64,000 nt of DNA from Alcanivorax sp. 24 (lineage in GTDB: Bacteria; Pseudomonadota; Gammaproteobacteria; Pseudomonadales; Alcanivoracaceae): the NCBI RefSeq assembly GCF_004360225.1, contig NZ_SNUA01000013.1:1-64000 (forward strand). The letters run 5' to 3'. A model generated the notes under the pieces. That model did not search any database and had not been told where the DNA came from. It saw nothing but the letters and a program-made list of their open reading frames with translations. The position numbers and the translations under genes were made by a program. Each line of letters starts with the position of its first letter. The first letter of the stretch is position 1. Positions 28,705 through 38,095 of this stretch are shown one piece after another.

Positions 28705-29892
28705 ATGAATACCGCTACAACGCAGTTCAAGCCGTTTGACGGGGTCCGGGTCCTGGATATGAGCCAGGGGCTGGCCGGGCCTTACGCGGCGCAGATGCTT
28801 CTGATGATGGGCGCCACGGTGGTGAAGGTGGAACCGCCTCAAGGCGACTGGGGCCGGGTAATGGGGCTGGCGCGCGGTGGGCACAGCGCTCTGAGTGTGA
28901 TCGCCAACTGGGGCAAGAAAGGCATCTGTGTGGATGCCCGTAACGAACAGGGCCGGGAGGTCATCAAACGCCTGGTCGGCTGCTCGGACGTGGTGATGGA
29001 AAGCTTCCGGCCCGGTGTGATGGAAAAGCTCGGGTTGGGGTACGACGTCCTGAAGTCCATGAATCCCGCCATTGTACTGGGCTCCATTTCCGGTTTCGGC
29101 CGCACCGGTCCCCACGCGTCGCGCGCGGGCTCGGACAGCATCCTCCAGGCGGCCACGGGCATGGCGGCGATGAACGGCACGGACGAAGGTGAGCCCCGGC
29201 GGGTCGGCATGCTGGCGGTGGACATGATTACCGGTTTGTACGCCGGTTACGCCTTGTCCGCGGCGATTCACGAGCAGCGGGCCACCGGTGTTGGCCGACA
29301 TCTGGATTTGTCTCTGCTTGGTGCCTCAATGGCTTTTCAGGCTATGCCCATGGTGGAGTCCTTTCTGCAGGGTGGTGAAAAAAGAAAACCGGTGACGGTG
29401 CCCTCGGGCAACTTCGACGCCGCCGATGGCCAGCTTTCGGTAGTGTGTTTACGCAATGAGATGTTCCACGCCCTGGCAAAGGCGCTCGGCCATGAAGAAT
29501 GGACAACAGACCCGCGTTTTGCCGATAACGAGGCGCGCCAGCGTAACGTGGATACCTTGCATGATCTTCTGGCGGGCATCTTCCCGACACAATCCCGGGA
29601 ATACTGGATCAACCGGCTCAATCAGGCGGGCGTGCTTTGCGGGCCGGTGAACAGCTACTCGTCGTTGCGTGAGGATGCCCAGGTGGAGGCCCTGCGTTTG
29701 TTGGCGGATGTGGATCATCCGGACTTCGGCGCTTTTCCTTTCCCGGCGTTTCCGGGGGCGCAGAGGGCGGCGGACGAGTTGCCGCCGGCGCCGGCTTTGG
29801 GGCAACACACCGTGGATGCCCTGCGAGGCGCGGGCTTCGCCGAGGCGGAGATCCACAACTTGCTGTCATCCGGTGCCTGCATGCAGGCGTGA
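28705..29892 (+). CDS. CaiB/BaiF (family III) CoA-transferase
   Basis: The 395-residue enzyme moves a CoA group between carboxylic acids through an aspartyl-CoA intermediate. It begins FDGVRVLDMSQGLAGPYAAQMLLMMGATVVKVEPPQGD, typical of family III, has the aspartate-bearing segment GSDSILQAATGMAAMNG, and ends with a shorter domain. It is a single-length protein, unlike the double-length DMSP-cleaving DddD. It shares an operon with the TRAP genes, which suggests it activates the imported acid. The ATG at 28705 is preferred; a TTG at 28702 is in frame. Confidence 0.9.
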   Translation: MNTATTQFKPFDGVRVLDMSQGLAGPYAAQMLLMMGATVVKVEPPQGDWGRVMGLARGGHSALSVIANWGKKGICVDARNEQGREVIKRLVGCSDVVMESFRPGVMEKLGLGYDVLKSMNPAIVLGSISGFGRTGPHASRAGSDSILQAATGMAAMNGTDEGEPRRVGMLAVDMITGLYAGYALSAAIHEQRATGVGRHLDLSLLGASMAFQAMPMVESFLQGGEKRKPVTVPSGNFDAADGQLSVVCLRNEMFHALAKALGHEEWTTDPRFADNEARQRNVDTLHDLLAGIFPTQSREYWINRLNQAGVLCGPVNSYSSLREDAQVEALRLLADVDHPDFGAFPFPAFPGAQRAADELPPAPALGQHTVDALRGAGFAEAEIHNLLSSGACMQA

Positions 29893-29912
29893 CAAAGAAT
29901 AAGGAGCAGGTG

Positions 29913-30911
29913 ATGCGAGCAGTGCTTTGTGACCGGTTCGGGTCTTATCAGGACCTGGTGTTATCCGAGGTGCCGAGTCCGGCGTTGGCGGAGGGCAGCG
30001 TGCGTATCGCCGTGCACTTCGCCAGCGTCAGTTACGCCATCTCCCTGATGGTGGCGGGGACCTATCAGCGCAAAATGACGCCGCCTTTTGTTCCCGGCAC
30101 GGAAGTCTCCGGTGTTATTACCGATTGCGGCCCCGGCGTTAACGACCTGAAAGTAGGGGATCGGGTAGCGGCCATTGTCGATTGCGGCGCCTTTGCTGAA
30201 GAGGTGGTGATCGACCGGGCCACTGTATACCCGGTTCCGGAGTCGGTGCCGTTGGAACAGGCGGTGGCCTTGCCCTTGTCGTTCGGCACCGCGACCACGG
30301 CGCTGAAACGGGCCGGCGAACTGGCCGATAAAACCGTTTTGGTCACTGGTGCGGGCGGGGCTCTTGGGCAGGCCGCCGTGCAGGTGGCGTCCCTGCTTGG
30401 TGCCCGGGTGATCGCCATGGCCAGTTCGCCAGAGAAGCTGGACGCGGCAATGAAGGTGGGCGCCTCGGAAGGGATCGATTATTCCACCGGGGATGTGGTG
30501 AAGAAGGTTAAATCCCTGACGGAAGGCCGGGGCGCCGATGTGGTGTTCGATCCGGTGGGTGGCGAGGTGTTCGCGTCGCTGATTCGGGCCACGGCGGTGG
30601 AAGGCACCATTTTGTCCCTGGGTTTTGCCAGCGGCAAGATACCCGCCGCGCCGGTGAATCTGTTGTTGGTGAAGAACATCGGTTTATTGGGAGTGAATTT
30701 TTCCGAGTACGTGGGTTGGGGAAAAGAAGACCGGCGTCATCAATTTTCCGATGAAATCCAGTCGATGATGCGCTGGCTGTTCCAGTCCGCGGCGGAAGGA
30801 AAAATAAGGCTCGCCACGCCCGAGCTGTTCCGTTTCGAGCAGGTGACGGAGGCCATCGACCAGGTGGTTCAGCGCCGTGCCGTGGGCAAGGTGGCGTTAC
30901 GTATTCGATGA
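29913..30911 (+). CDS. Zinc-free MDR oxidoreductase, quinone/enoyl reductase-like
   Basis: Medium-chain dehydrogenase/reductase of 332 residues. GroES-like N-terminal domain (MRAVLCDRFGSYQDLVLSEVPSP), Rossmann nucleotide site VLVTGAGGALGQAAVQVASLLGARVIAMASS, and FDPVGGEVFASLIRATAVEGTILSLGFASG. The zinc-ligand positions of alcohol dehydrogenases are absent, as in quinone oxidoreductases and acryloyl-CoA (AcuI-type) reductases. Gene context with a CoA-transferase favours reduction of an unsaturated acyl-CoA; this is an inference. It begins 21 bp after the CoA-transferase. Confidence 0.85.
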   Translation: MRAVLCDRFGSYQDLVLSEVPSPALAEGSVRIAVHFASVSYAISLMVAGTYQRKMTPPFVPGTEVSGVITDCGPGVNDLKVGDRVAAIVDCGAFAEEVVIDRATVYPVPESVPLEQAVALPLSFGTATTALKRAGELADKTVLVTGAGGALGQAAVQVASLLGARVIAMASSPEKLDAAMKVGASEGIDYSTGDVVKKVKSLTEGRGADVVFDPVGGEVFASLIRATAVEGTILSLGFASGKIPAAPVNLLLVKNIGLLGVNFSEYVGWGKEDRRHQFSDEIQSMMRWLFQSAAEGKIRLATPELFRFEQVTEAIDQVVQRRAVGKVALRIR

Positions 30912-30920
30912 GGTTGGGTT

Positions 30921-31421
30921 ATGAACCGGCTAATAAAAAAGACAAAGAATCTGGCCACCAATGTGGTCGGCGCGATGATCGTTTTGATGATGGTGCACGT
31001 TACCGCCGAAGTGCTGCTGAGGCTGCTGTTCGGCATGCACATTCCCGGAACCATGGAGGTCGTTGCTTACTACTACATGGTGGCGGCGGTCTTCATCGGT
31101 ATTTTCATCTGCGTCGTTGAGGACAGTCACATCCGGGTGGATGTGCTGGTTCAGCATTTCAGCAAGCGTATGCGATCCGCCACGGACATCTTCGGGCTGC
31201 TGGTAATGACGCTGTACTTCGCTCTGTTCTCCTACGGTTTGTACCTGCAGGCGGTTAAAAGCTGGGGGCGCCGGGAAGGGGTGGACGCGGTGTTTTTTGA
31301 ACTGTCGATCTGGCCGTCCCGTTGGATTGCCTGGGCGGGCGTTTTCATGGCCGCCCTGGCGGCGGTGTATCTTCTGATCCGTTTGTTGCGCGGAAAGTCC
31401 CGGCGGGAGGTTTCGTCATGA
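30921..31421 (+). CDS. dctQ: TRAP transporter small permease DctQ
   Basis: The 166-residue protein with four membrane segments (about 14-36, 46-68, 90-112, 130-152) is the small subunit of the TRAP transporter. The motif region EDSHIRVDVLVQHFSKR is typical of DctQ. Its TGA overlaps the dctM ATG. It pairs with DctP and DctM for sodium-driven uptake. Confidence 0.92.
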   Translation: MNRLIKKTKNLATNVVGAMIVLMMVHVTAEVLLRLLFGMHIPGTMEVVAYYYMVAAVFIGIFICVVEDSHIRVDVLVQHFSKRMRSATDIFGLLVMTLYFALFSYGLYLQAVKSWGRREGVDAVFFELSIWPSRWIAWAGVFMAALAAVYLLIRLLRGKSRREVSS

Positions 31422-32725
31422 GCGCGGTGCAGATCGGGTTCGCTTGTATCGCCTTACTGCTGGTGCTGTTGGCACTGCGTGTGCCGATCGGGGTGTCACT
31501 TGGGGTGAGTGCCTTTACCGGGCTGCTCTCCCTCCGTGGCCTGGATGCGGCGTTCGCCTTGATGGGCTCCACCACGTTTCAGTTCATCGCCCATTGGTCG
31601 TTGACCGCCATTCCCATGTTTATCCTGATGGGCGCGATTGCCTTCCATACCGGTTTGACGCGAACCTTGTTCGATGCCGGCAAGGCCTGGCTGGGTTTCC
31701 TGCCGGGCGGGTTGGCGATCGCCACCAATGTTTCCAGTGCCGGTTTTGCCGCCGCCAGTGGTTCCAGTGTGGCGATGGCCGGTGCCATGTCCCGTCTTGC
31801 CGTACCGGAAATGCTGAGGGCCCGGTACGATCCTGGCCTGGCCACGGGGGTGGTGGCGGCGTCTGGAACGCTGGGAGCCTTTATCCCTCCGAGTATTCCT
31901 TTTGTGCTTTATGCGGTTTTCATGGAGGCGTCCGTCGGACAGTTGCTGATGGCGGGGATTATCCCTGGCCTGCTGACCATGCTGGCCTATGCGGTATTGA
32001 TCATCACCCGAGTGAAGCTGAATCCGGACCTGGCGCCGGGTACGGCGCAGGCCTACTCCACCCGGGACCGTTGGGTATTGTTGCTCAAGTCCTGGCCGCT
32101 GCCAGTGATCGTCGCCGGTGTGGTCGGCGGGCTTTATACCGGAACGGTGACGGCCACCGAGGCAGGCGCTTTTGGTGCCTTCGTGGCGATCGTGGCCGCC
32201 TTGCTCCAGGGTTCCTTCAGCTGGACGGCGATGCAGCAGGCGGTGTCGGAAACCGTCACCAGCACCGCGTCGATTTTTCTCATTGCCATCGGCGCGGTGT
32301 TGTTCAGTCGTATGCTCACGCTCAGCCAGATTCCCATGAACATTGGTGTCTGGGTGGAAGATTACGCAGTGGCGCTGTGGATGTTCTTGCTGGCGGTCAC
32401 GGTGTTCTACATCGTTCTGGGTATGTTCCTGGATCCGATCGGCTTGATGCTGGTGACCCTGCCGGTGCTGGCGCCTTTCGTCATCGCGTTTGATATCGAC
32501 GTGATCTGGTTTGGCGTGCTGGTGGTGAAGTTCATCGAGATCGGTTTGCTGACACCGCCAATAGGATTGAACCTGTTCGTGGTCAGTGCCGGGGTGGGCG
32601 ACAAGGTGCCGTTCGGTCAGGTGGTGCGAGGCACGGTGTGGTTCCTGGCCGCGGAAGCGGTGGTGCTGATTCTGCTGATGACGTTTCCGACGTTATCCCT
32701 GCTGTTGCCTTCGCTGATGTACTAA
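31418..32725 (+). CDS. dctM: TRAP transporter large permease DctM
   Basis: The 435-residue protein with about twelve membrane helices is the substrate-translocating subunit. It contains LRVPIGVSLGVSAFTGLLSLRG, the GAIAFHTGLTRTLFDAGKAWLGFLPGGLAIATNVSSAGFAAASGSSVAMAGAMSRLAVPEMLRARYDPGLATGVVAASGTLGAFIPPSIPFVLYAVF core with the DctM proline-rich hairpin, and LLTPPIGLNLFVV near the end. The ATG at 31418 overlaps dctQ by four bases, replacing a longer frame. Confidence 0.95.
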   Translation: MSAVQIGFACIALLLVLLALRVPIGVSLGVSAFTGLLSLRGLDAAFALMGSTTFQFIAHWSLTAIPMFILMGAIAFHTGLTRTLFDAGKAWLGFLPGGLAIATNVSSAGFAAASGSSVAMAGAMSRLAVPEMLRARYDPGLATGVVAASGTLGAFIPPSIPFVLYAVFMEASVGQLLMAGIIPGLLTMLAYAVLIITRVKLNPDLAPGTAQAYSTRDRWVLLLKSWPLPVIVAGVVGGLYTGTVTATEAGAFGAFVAIVAALLQGSFSWTAMQQAVSETVTSTASIFLIAIGAVLFSRMLTLSQIPMNIGVWVEDYAVALWMFLLAVTVFYIVLGMFLDPIGLMLVTLPVLAPFVIAFDIDVIWFGVLVVKFIEIGLLTPPIGLNLFVVSAGVGDKVPFGQVVRGTVWFLAAEAVVLILLMTFPTLSLLLPSLMY

Positions 32726-32799
32726 CCAGGATGGTGCCATATTGACGAGATGATGAATTTGATGCACTGTGGCATCAATAATGATGACCGAGCGTCGAT

Positions 32800-33009
32800 A
32801 TGCGTACCACAATCACGATTGACGATGCCCTCTACGAGCAGGCATTGGAGCTGGCTGAAGCAGGCTTGGATAAACCCGCGGATATTCTTCGGGAGGCCAT
32901 CAAAACCTATGTTCGGGTCCAAGCCGCGCGCCGCCTGGCCGCTTTGGGAGGAGCCTCACCTGATATGGAGGATATCCCGCGGCGGCGTGAGGAGCCGTTC
33001 CAGGAATGA
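32800..33009 (+). CDS. vapB: VapB-type antitoxin
   Basis: The 69-residue protein MRTTITIDDALYEQALELAEAGLDKPADILREAIKTYVRVQAARRLAALGG is a ribbon-helix-helix VapB antitoxin; the C-terminal part (MEDIPRRREEPFQE) should bind VapC. Its stop overlaps the VapC start by four bases. It likely represses its own promoter. Confidence 0.92.
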   Translation: MRTTITIDDALYEQALELAEAGLDKPADILREAIKTYVRVQAARRLAALGGASPDMEDIPRRREEPFQE

Positions 33010-33386
33010 GCGTTTTGGTGGATACCTCGGTATGGGTGGCGCACTTCAGAGAAAAAAATGAGGCGCTGATCAACCTGATGGAAATGGACCGTGCCTTGGT
33101 GCATCCCATGGTCTTGGGCGAGCTTGCCTGTGGGACTCCGCCTGAGCCTCGGCAACGAACTTTGGACTACATAGGTCTATTGCGGCCGAGTAATCAGGCC
33201 AGCCTTAAGGAGGTCATGACGTTCGTTGAGCAAGAAAGCTTATACGGTCGAGGTTGTGGTTTGGTGGATATGATGTTGCTCGCTTCAACCCTCATCACTC
33301 CCGAAGGGAGGCTTTGGACGTTGGATAAACGCTTGGCCGGATTGGCGGATGAATTTGACGTGGCGTACCAGCCGCATATGCATTAG
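33006..33386 (+). CDS. vapC: VapC PIN-domain ribonuclease toxin
   Basis: The 126-residue PIN nuclease has the acidic residues of the family: D6 in MSVLVDTSVWV, the glutamate in VLGELACG (about 39), the aspartate in GLVDMMLLAS (about 90) and the one in TLDKRL (about 107). Its action depends on divalent metal and usually cuts tRNA or rRNA; the target here is unknown. It is coupled to vapB by overlap. Confidence 0.93.
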   Translation: MSVLVDTSVWVAHFREKNEALINLMEMDRALVHPMVLGELACGTPPEPRQRTLDYIGLLRPSNQASLKEVMTFVEQESLYGRGCGLVDMMLLASTLITPEGRLWTLDKRLAGLADEFDVAYQPHMH

Positions 33387-33403
33387 GTACAGCGTTGGGG
33401 GGG

Positions 33404-33474
33404 ATTCGCGAGCAAGCTCGCTTCCCACAGCGGCTTCGTAGTTCTCTCTGTGGGAAGCGAGCTTGCTCGCGAAT
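33404..33474. repeat. REPIN
   Basis: GCGAG-CAAG-CTCGC, TTCCCACAGCGGCTTCGTAG, then CTGTGGGAA and GCGAG-CTTG-CTCGC. A complete symmetric element between convergent genes vapC and the desaturase. Confidence 0.9.
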
Positions 33475-33485
33475 AGCTTTACTGA

Positions 33486-34688
33486 TCAGGCCCGGGCCGG
33501 TTGCGGCTGGTAGCCTTTCAGCGCGGTGACGAAATCCTGCAGAGCGTGAATGCCGGACTCCTCGGCTTCACGGCACCATTGTTTCAGCGCATCCAGCATC
33601 TCCGCGGAATTGCGGCTGGTCTGGCTCCAGATTTCCTGCAGACGCAGGCGGTATTCGTAGATAGTGGCCAGCGTGTGATTGTGCTCGGTCAGCCGTTCCA
33701 GACGTTGCTGATGACGCGGTTTGAAGAAACGCTGGTCGCGGTACAACAGGGCCCGGGCGCGGCGGTAGAAACCGCGAGTGGCTTCGCAGGCGCGGGCTTG
33801 CTCCTGCTGGAATACCGGTTTGATTACCGTGCGGCGGTAGTGAGCCATCACCTGGAAACGGTGTTGCACCAGGGCTCGCACGGTGTCCAGATCGATGCTC
33901 GGGCGAGTGGGGTTCAGTACCGGTTTCGGCGCCAGTTTTTTCACTTTGGCCAGGCCCAGCATTTCGAACAGGCGGATCCAGGCCCAGCCCATATCGAACT
34001 CGAATCGGCGCACCGACAGCTTGGCGGAGCTGGGGTAGGTGTGGTGATTGTTATGCAGCTCTTCGCCGCCAATCAGAATACCCCACGGCAGAATGTTGCG
34101 TGAGGCGTCCTTGCATTCGAAGTTGCGGTAGCCCCAGTAGTGGCCGATGCCGTTGATCACGCCAGCGGCGAACAGCGGAATCCACATCATCTGCACCGCC
34201 CAGATGGTTACCCCGGCGAAGCCGAACAACAGAATGTTGGTCAGTGCCATCAGCACGATACCGAGCATGGGGAAGCGGCTGTAGACGTTGCGTTCCATCC
34301 AGTCGTCCGGGCAGCCGGCGCCGTATTTGTCCAGGGTTTCCTGGTTCAGCGCTTCGGCCTGGTAGAGCTCCGCCCCTTCGCGCAGTACTTTGCGGATGCC
34401 AAGTACCTGCGGGCTGTGCGGGTCTTCCTCACTATCGCAGTGGGCGTGATGCTTGCGATGAATGGCGGTCCAGGCGCGGGTGTTCATGCCCGTGGTCAAC
34501 CACAGCCAGAAACGGAAGAAATGTTTCAACACCGGATTCAATTCCAGCGCGCGGTGGGCGGAATAGCGGTGCAGATAAACAGTGACGCTGACAATGGTCA
34601 CATGGGTCAGGGCCAGGGTGATCAGCACCAGGCTCCAGGGGCCCAGAGCCAGGAGGCCCTCGGACAGAAACATCAGGATGGTGTTCAT
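33486..34688 (-). CDS. Acyl-CoA/fatty-acid desaturase (Delta-9 type)
   Basis: Membrane di-iron desaturase, 400 residues. It has the three histidine boxes: HRYSAH, HRKHHAH and HNNHH, with four hydrophobic segments between them. It introduces a double bond into acyl chains, which helps control membrane fluidity. A long basic C-terminal tail (about 270-400: RRTVIKPVFQQEQARACEATRGFYRRARALLYRDQ...) goes beyond the catalytic core and is rich in R and Q; its role is unknown. Single gene, convergent with vapBC. Confidence 0.92.
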   Translation of the reverse strand: MNTILMFLSEGLLALGPWSLVLITLALTHVTIVSVTVYLHRYSAHRALELNPVLKHFFRFWLWLTTGMNTRAWTAIHRKHHAHCDSEEDPHSPQVLGIRKVLREGAELYQAEALNQETLDKYGAGCPDDWMERNVYSRFPMLGIVLMALTNILLFGFAGVTIWAVQMMWIPLFAAGVINGIGHYWGYRNFECKDASRNILPWGILIGGEELHNNHHTYPSSAKLSVRRFEFDMGWAWIRLFEMLGLAKVKKLAPKPVLNPTRPSIDLDTVRALVQHRFQVMAHYRRTVIKPVFQQEQARACEATRGFYRRARALLYRDQRFFKPRHQQRLERLTEHNHTLATIYEYRLRLQEIWSQTSRNSAEMLDALKQWCREAEESGIHALQDFVTALKGYQPQPARA

Positions 34689-34760
34689 AATAATCCGGCT
34701 TGCGGCGGTAGTAGTCCGTTAGAAAGCGAATGTCGCCGATTCGTTCCTTGAGCCTCGACG

Positions 34761-36770
34761 TTATAAACGGGTAAGCAATAAATGGGCCGATGGATGCACC
34801 CGGGCCTGCCAATCAGCTTCTATATAGATGGTGCCTACCGGTTCGAAGATCAATGCGGGGCCGTAGATTACCTGATCGGCTCCCAATTCGTCCCGCCGGT
34901 ATACAGGAATTTTGGTTTTGTTTCCTTCTTCGTTTTGGGCGGCTTTCTTACCATCCACGGAGCGGTAAACCGGAGCCTCCCAGGCTGGCAAGCCCTCGCC
35001 CCGTGGCGCCTGGCCGGGTGAGGGCGGTCGCGCCTCGGCCAGGCACCGGACCCGAAGATTCACCCGTCGTACCGGTAAGGACAGTCGGTGGCCATAACGT
35101 TGCTCGTGCAGATCATGGAAGGCGGCTTCGCTTTGCGCGGGATTCTCTCCCTGCCAGGGCAGGGTCAATACGGAGGACTGGCCCTGATAGCACAGGTCCA
35201 GGCCGGTTTCGGTGCGGATCCTGTCGGCGTCGATGCCTTCCGCCTCCAGTTCCGCCCGGGCCTGGCGCTCCAGTTGCCGAGCCAGAGTCAGAATATGCGC
35301 GGCCTCGGCATCCGCCGGCAGCGCCTGGATGCGTTCACGCTGGCGCGGCGCGTAGACCAGCCCCTCCGCCGACAGCACGCCGGCGCGTACTGGCACCACC
35401 GCCTGGTGCATGCCGAGGTTGGCGGCCAGGGCGCACACGTGCAGGCCACCGGCACCACCGAAACTCACCAGTGTGAAGTCCCGCGGGTCAAAGCCCTTCT
35501 GGATCGAGATCACCCGCAGAGCCTGGCTCATATGCTCGTTGGCCAGATCAATGATGCCTTGCGCGGCCTGGGGCACCGGCATGCCGAGTCGTTTCGCCAC
35601 GCGGGCAACGGCGTCGTGGGCTTGGGCCGGATCGAGACGCAGGTTGCCGCCCAGGGCAAATTCCGGCTGCAGTCGGCCCAGCACCAGATTGGCGTCGGTG
35701 ACCGTGGCCCGGGTGCCGCCCTGGCCGTAACAGGCCGGACCGGGGCTGGCGCCGGCGGATTCCGGGCCCACGTGCAGCAGGCCGGCGTCATCCACTTGGG
35801 CCAGGGAGCCGCCACCGGCACCAATGGTGTGCATGTCGACCATGGGCACCGCCACCGGATAAGGGCCGATACGGCCCTGGCGGGTCAGGCGGATGTCGCC
35901 ATCCAGCAGCGCCACGTCGGTGGAGGTGCCGCCCATATCGAAGGTCATCAGATGATCGCGGCCCAGCGCCTGGCCCAGGCGACGGGCCGCGTTGAGGCCG
36001 CCGGCGGGGCCGGAGAGCAGCAGATTCACCGCCCGTTCGGCGGCTTGATCGGCGGCGATGGTGCCGCCGTTGGATTGCATGATGGTCAACGGTGCCGGCT
36101 TGGTGTGCTGTTTCAGCCGTGCCAGATAGTCCGCCATGCGGGGGGAAAGCCAGGCGTTCAGCCAGGTGGCCATGCCGCGCTCGTACTCGCCGCGGGTCGG
36201 CAGGATGTCGCTGGACAGGCTCACCGGGTAGCCGGCTTGCCGGAGTGCCTCGCCGAGCCGCTGCTCCGTATCGGGGGCCAGATAGCTGAACAGCAGGTTC
36301 ACCGCCACGGATTCCGGATCATGGCGGCGAACCGCCTCCACCGTTTGCCGGATCATCTCTTCCGTCAGCGGGAGCAGAGTGTTCCCCTGGGCATCCAGGC
36401 GGGTATCGGCGCCGATCACCGGGGTATCGTGCAGTGCGGTATGGGTTGGCAGCGGCCGCAGATTATATAGCTCCGGCCGGTTCTGGCGGCCGATGAGGAG
36501 CAGATCCTCAATGCCAGAGTTAGTAATTACTACCGTTCTGGCGCCTTTGTTTTCAAGGGCGGCGTTGGTGGCCACGGTGCTGCCGTGGACGATGACCAAC
36601 TCCCCCCGGCTGAGGGCTCCGGAGAGCCCCATATCCTCGATGCCCCGCAGGATGGCCTGCTCCGGAGCCGCCGGCGTGGACAGGACTTTATGGATGCGCG
36701 GCTGTTCGCCGCCCAGCAGGACGAAATCCGTGAAAGTGCCGCCGGTGTCCACGCCTAGCCAGTACCGCAT
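34761..36770 (-). CDS. Hydantoinase/oxoprolinase family protein (HyuA-like)
   Basis: The 669-residue protein begins MRYWLGVDTGGTFTDFVLLGG with the ATPase-type nucleotide motif, followed by the family segments VIVHGSTVATNAALENKGARTVVITNSGIEDLLLIGRQNRPELYNL, TFDMGGTSTDVALLDG and GAGGGSLAQVDDAGLLHVGPESAGASPGPACYGQGG. HyuA/oxoprolinase A proteins hydrolyse cyclic amides with ATP, usually with a HyuB partner. No HyuB lies next to it. The start at 36770 replaces an extension to 36800. Confidence 0.88.
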   Translation of the reverse strand: MRYWLGVDTGGTFTDFVLLGGEQPRIHKVLSTPAAPEQAILRGIEDMGLSGALSRGELVIVHGSTVATNAALENKGARTVVITNSGIEDLLLIGRQNRPELYNLRPLPTHTALHDTPVIGADTRLDAQGNTLLPLTEEMIRQTVEAVRRHDPESVAVNLLFSYLAPDTEQRLGEALRQAGYPVSLSSDILPTRGEYERGMATWLNAWLSPRMADYLARLKQHTKPAPLTIMQSNGGTIAADQAAERAVNLLLSGPAGGLNAARRLGQALGRDHLMTFDMGGTSTDVALLDGDIRLTRQGRIGPYPVAVPMVDMHTIGAGGGSLAQVDDAGLLHVGPESAGASPGPACYGQGGTRATVTDANLVLGRLQPEFALGGNLRLDPAQAHDAVARVAKRLGMPVPQAAQGIIDLANEHMSQALRVISIQKGFDPRDFTLVSFGGAGGLHVCALAANLGMHQAVVPVRAGVLSAEGLVYAPRQRERIQALPADAEAAHILTLARQLERQARAELEAEGIDADRIRTETGLDLCYQGQSSVLTLPWQGENPAQSEAAFHDLHEQRYGHRLSLPVRRVNLRVRCLAEARPPSPGQAPRGEGLPAWEAPVYRSVDGKKAAQNEEGNKTKIPVYRRDELGADQVIYGPALIFEPVGTIYIEADWQARVHPSAHLLLTRL

Positions 36771-36869
36771 CGTTGCTCCGCCAGTGTTAAAGCCATTCAC
36801 CGCCTGCGCAAGGACGGCGCCGCGGGTATCATAACCGTCCTGGGCGAGGGCTGCCCATTAGCCGCTGCT

Positions 36870-36937
36870 TTCGCGAGCAAGCTCGCTTCCCACAGGGGGC
36901 TACGGAGCTGCTGTGGGAAGCGAGCTTGCTCGCGAAT
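36870..36937. repeat. REPIN
   Basis: GCGAG-CAAG-CTCGC with TTCCCACAG, then GCTGTGGGAA and GCGAG-CTTG-CTCGC, in the divergent gap between the HyuA gene and mutM. Confidence 0.88.
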
Positions 36938-36976
36938 ACGCCCGACAACTCCCATTTACCTTCCAAGGAGCCGTAA

Positions 36977-37786
36977 ATGCCCGAATTGCCCGAAGTGGAA
37001 ACCACGCGGCGGGGGATTGAGCCTCATTTGACCGGGCGCCGTCTGCGGTCGGTGACAGTGCGCGAGCCCCGATTGCGCTGGCCGGTGGACGAGCGGGTAG
37101 CGGCTTTGCGGGATCGGCCGGTGCTCGCGGTGCGGCGGCGCGCCAAATACTTGCTGCTGGATCTGGACGGCCTGCATCTGGGCATGCACCTGGGCATGTC
37201 CGGAACGCTGCGAGTGGTGCCGGAAGACGCACCGCCGCGCAAGCACGATCATGTGGATCTGGTGCTCGATTCCGGGCAGTTATTGCGCTTCAACGATCCC
37301 CGCCGGTTCGGCGCGGTGCTTTATCTGCCGGACCTGGAGCAACACCCTTTGTTCACCGGCCTGGGCCCGGAACCGCTGGATGCCGCCTTCACCGGAGACT
37401 GGCTGCACCGGCGCAGCCGTGGCCGCAAGGCATCGGTGAAGACGTTCATCATGGACAACGCCACGGTGGTGGGCGTTGGCAACATTTACGCGCAAGAAAG
37501 CCTGTTCTTGGCGGGAATTCACCCTTCCCGGCCAGCGGGGCGCATCAGCCTGGCTCGTTACCGCCTTCTGGCGGAGGCTATCCGGGAAGTCCTGGCACGG
37601 GCCATCGAGGCCGGGGGCACCACCTTGCGGGACTTCACCCGGGTCGACGGTCAGCCCGGGTACTTTGCCCAGGAATTGCGAGTCTATGGCCGCGCGGGAG
37701 AGCCTTGCCGGCAGTGCGGAACGCCGCTGCGGGGCGGGCGCCACGGCCAGCGCAGTACGGTGCACTGTCCCCGTTGTCAGCGCTGA
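36977..37786 (+). CDS. mutM: Formamidopyrimidine-DNA glycosylase
   Basis: DNA repair enzyme that removes 8-oxoguanine and formamidopyrimidines, 269 residues. The N-terminal [17 protein letters not shown] gives the catalytic proline and glutamate; the middle has the helix-two-turn-helix; the C-terminal zinc finger is [25 protein letters not shown]. The start M followed by PELPEVE is required for activity after methionine removal. Confidence 0.97.
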   Translation: MPELPEVETTRRGIEPHLTGRRLRSVTVREPRLRWPVDERVAALRDRPVLAVRRRAKYLLLDLDGLHLGMHLGMSGTLRVVPEDAPPRKHDHVDLVLDSGQLLRFNDPRRFGAVLYLPDLEQHPLFTGLGPEPLDAAFTGDWLHRRSRGRKASVKTFIMDNATVVGVGNIYAQESLFLAGIHPSRPAGRISLARYRLLAEAIREVLARAIEAGGTTLRDFTRVDGQPGYFAQELRVYGRAGEPCRQCGTPLRGGRHGQRSTVHCPRCQR

Positions 37787-38095
37787 GGCGGGTTCAACCG
37801 TTTTCTCAAGTCAGTGTGATATCGTATTGTCTGAATAGGGATAAAGGTTTAGATTGTGAACCAGTAGTCAGCACGACTATTGAATTGGGGTAACAATGCC
37901 CCGGCGACTCAGAAATAAGGGGGGAGCCCGGACCATCTTCTTGTGTGTGGGGGTTGAACCTGTGGGGGATGAGTCGCCGCTCCCGCGGTCGAGGGACGGC
38001 CGCGGGGGCTCCTATTCAAAAGGCCGGGTCAAGACGGTTGGGACTGCCCGGCCATTCCTGCTATCCAACGAGAACCTGTCGAAGAGGGACTCACA
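37787..38095 (+). promoter_or_regulatory. Promoter and long structured leader upstream of 38096 gene
   Basis: A promoter-like pair TTGTCT (37827-37832), 17 bp, TAGATT (37850-37855) precedes a leader of more than 200 nt. The leader contains a CGGCGACTC/GAGTCGCCG pair (37902-37910, 37971-37979) and a CCCGCGG/CCGCGGG hairpin (37982-38006). No known riboswitch is recognised. Small frames here, including one at 37896, have no supported product. Confidence 0.4.

Noticed and set aside
28705-30911. DMSP cleavage pathway (DddD-AcuI)
   Set aside because: The CoA-transferase is single length, unlike DddD, and no other DMSP gene is present.
37902-38010. Manganese (yybP-ykoY) or other known riboswitch
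   Set aside because: A GGGGAG segment raised the idea, but the conserved loops and their order are not present.
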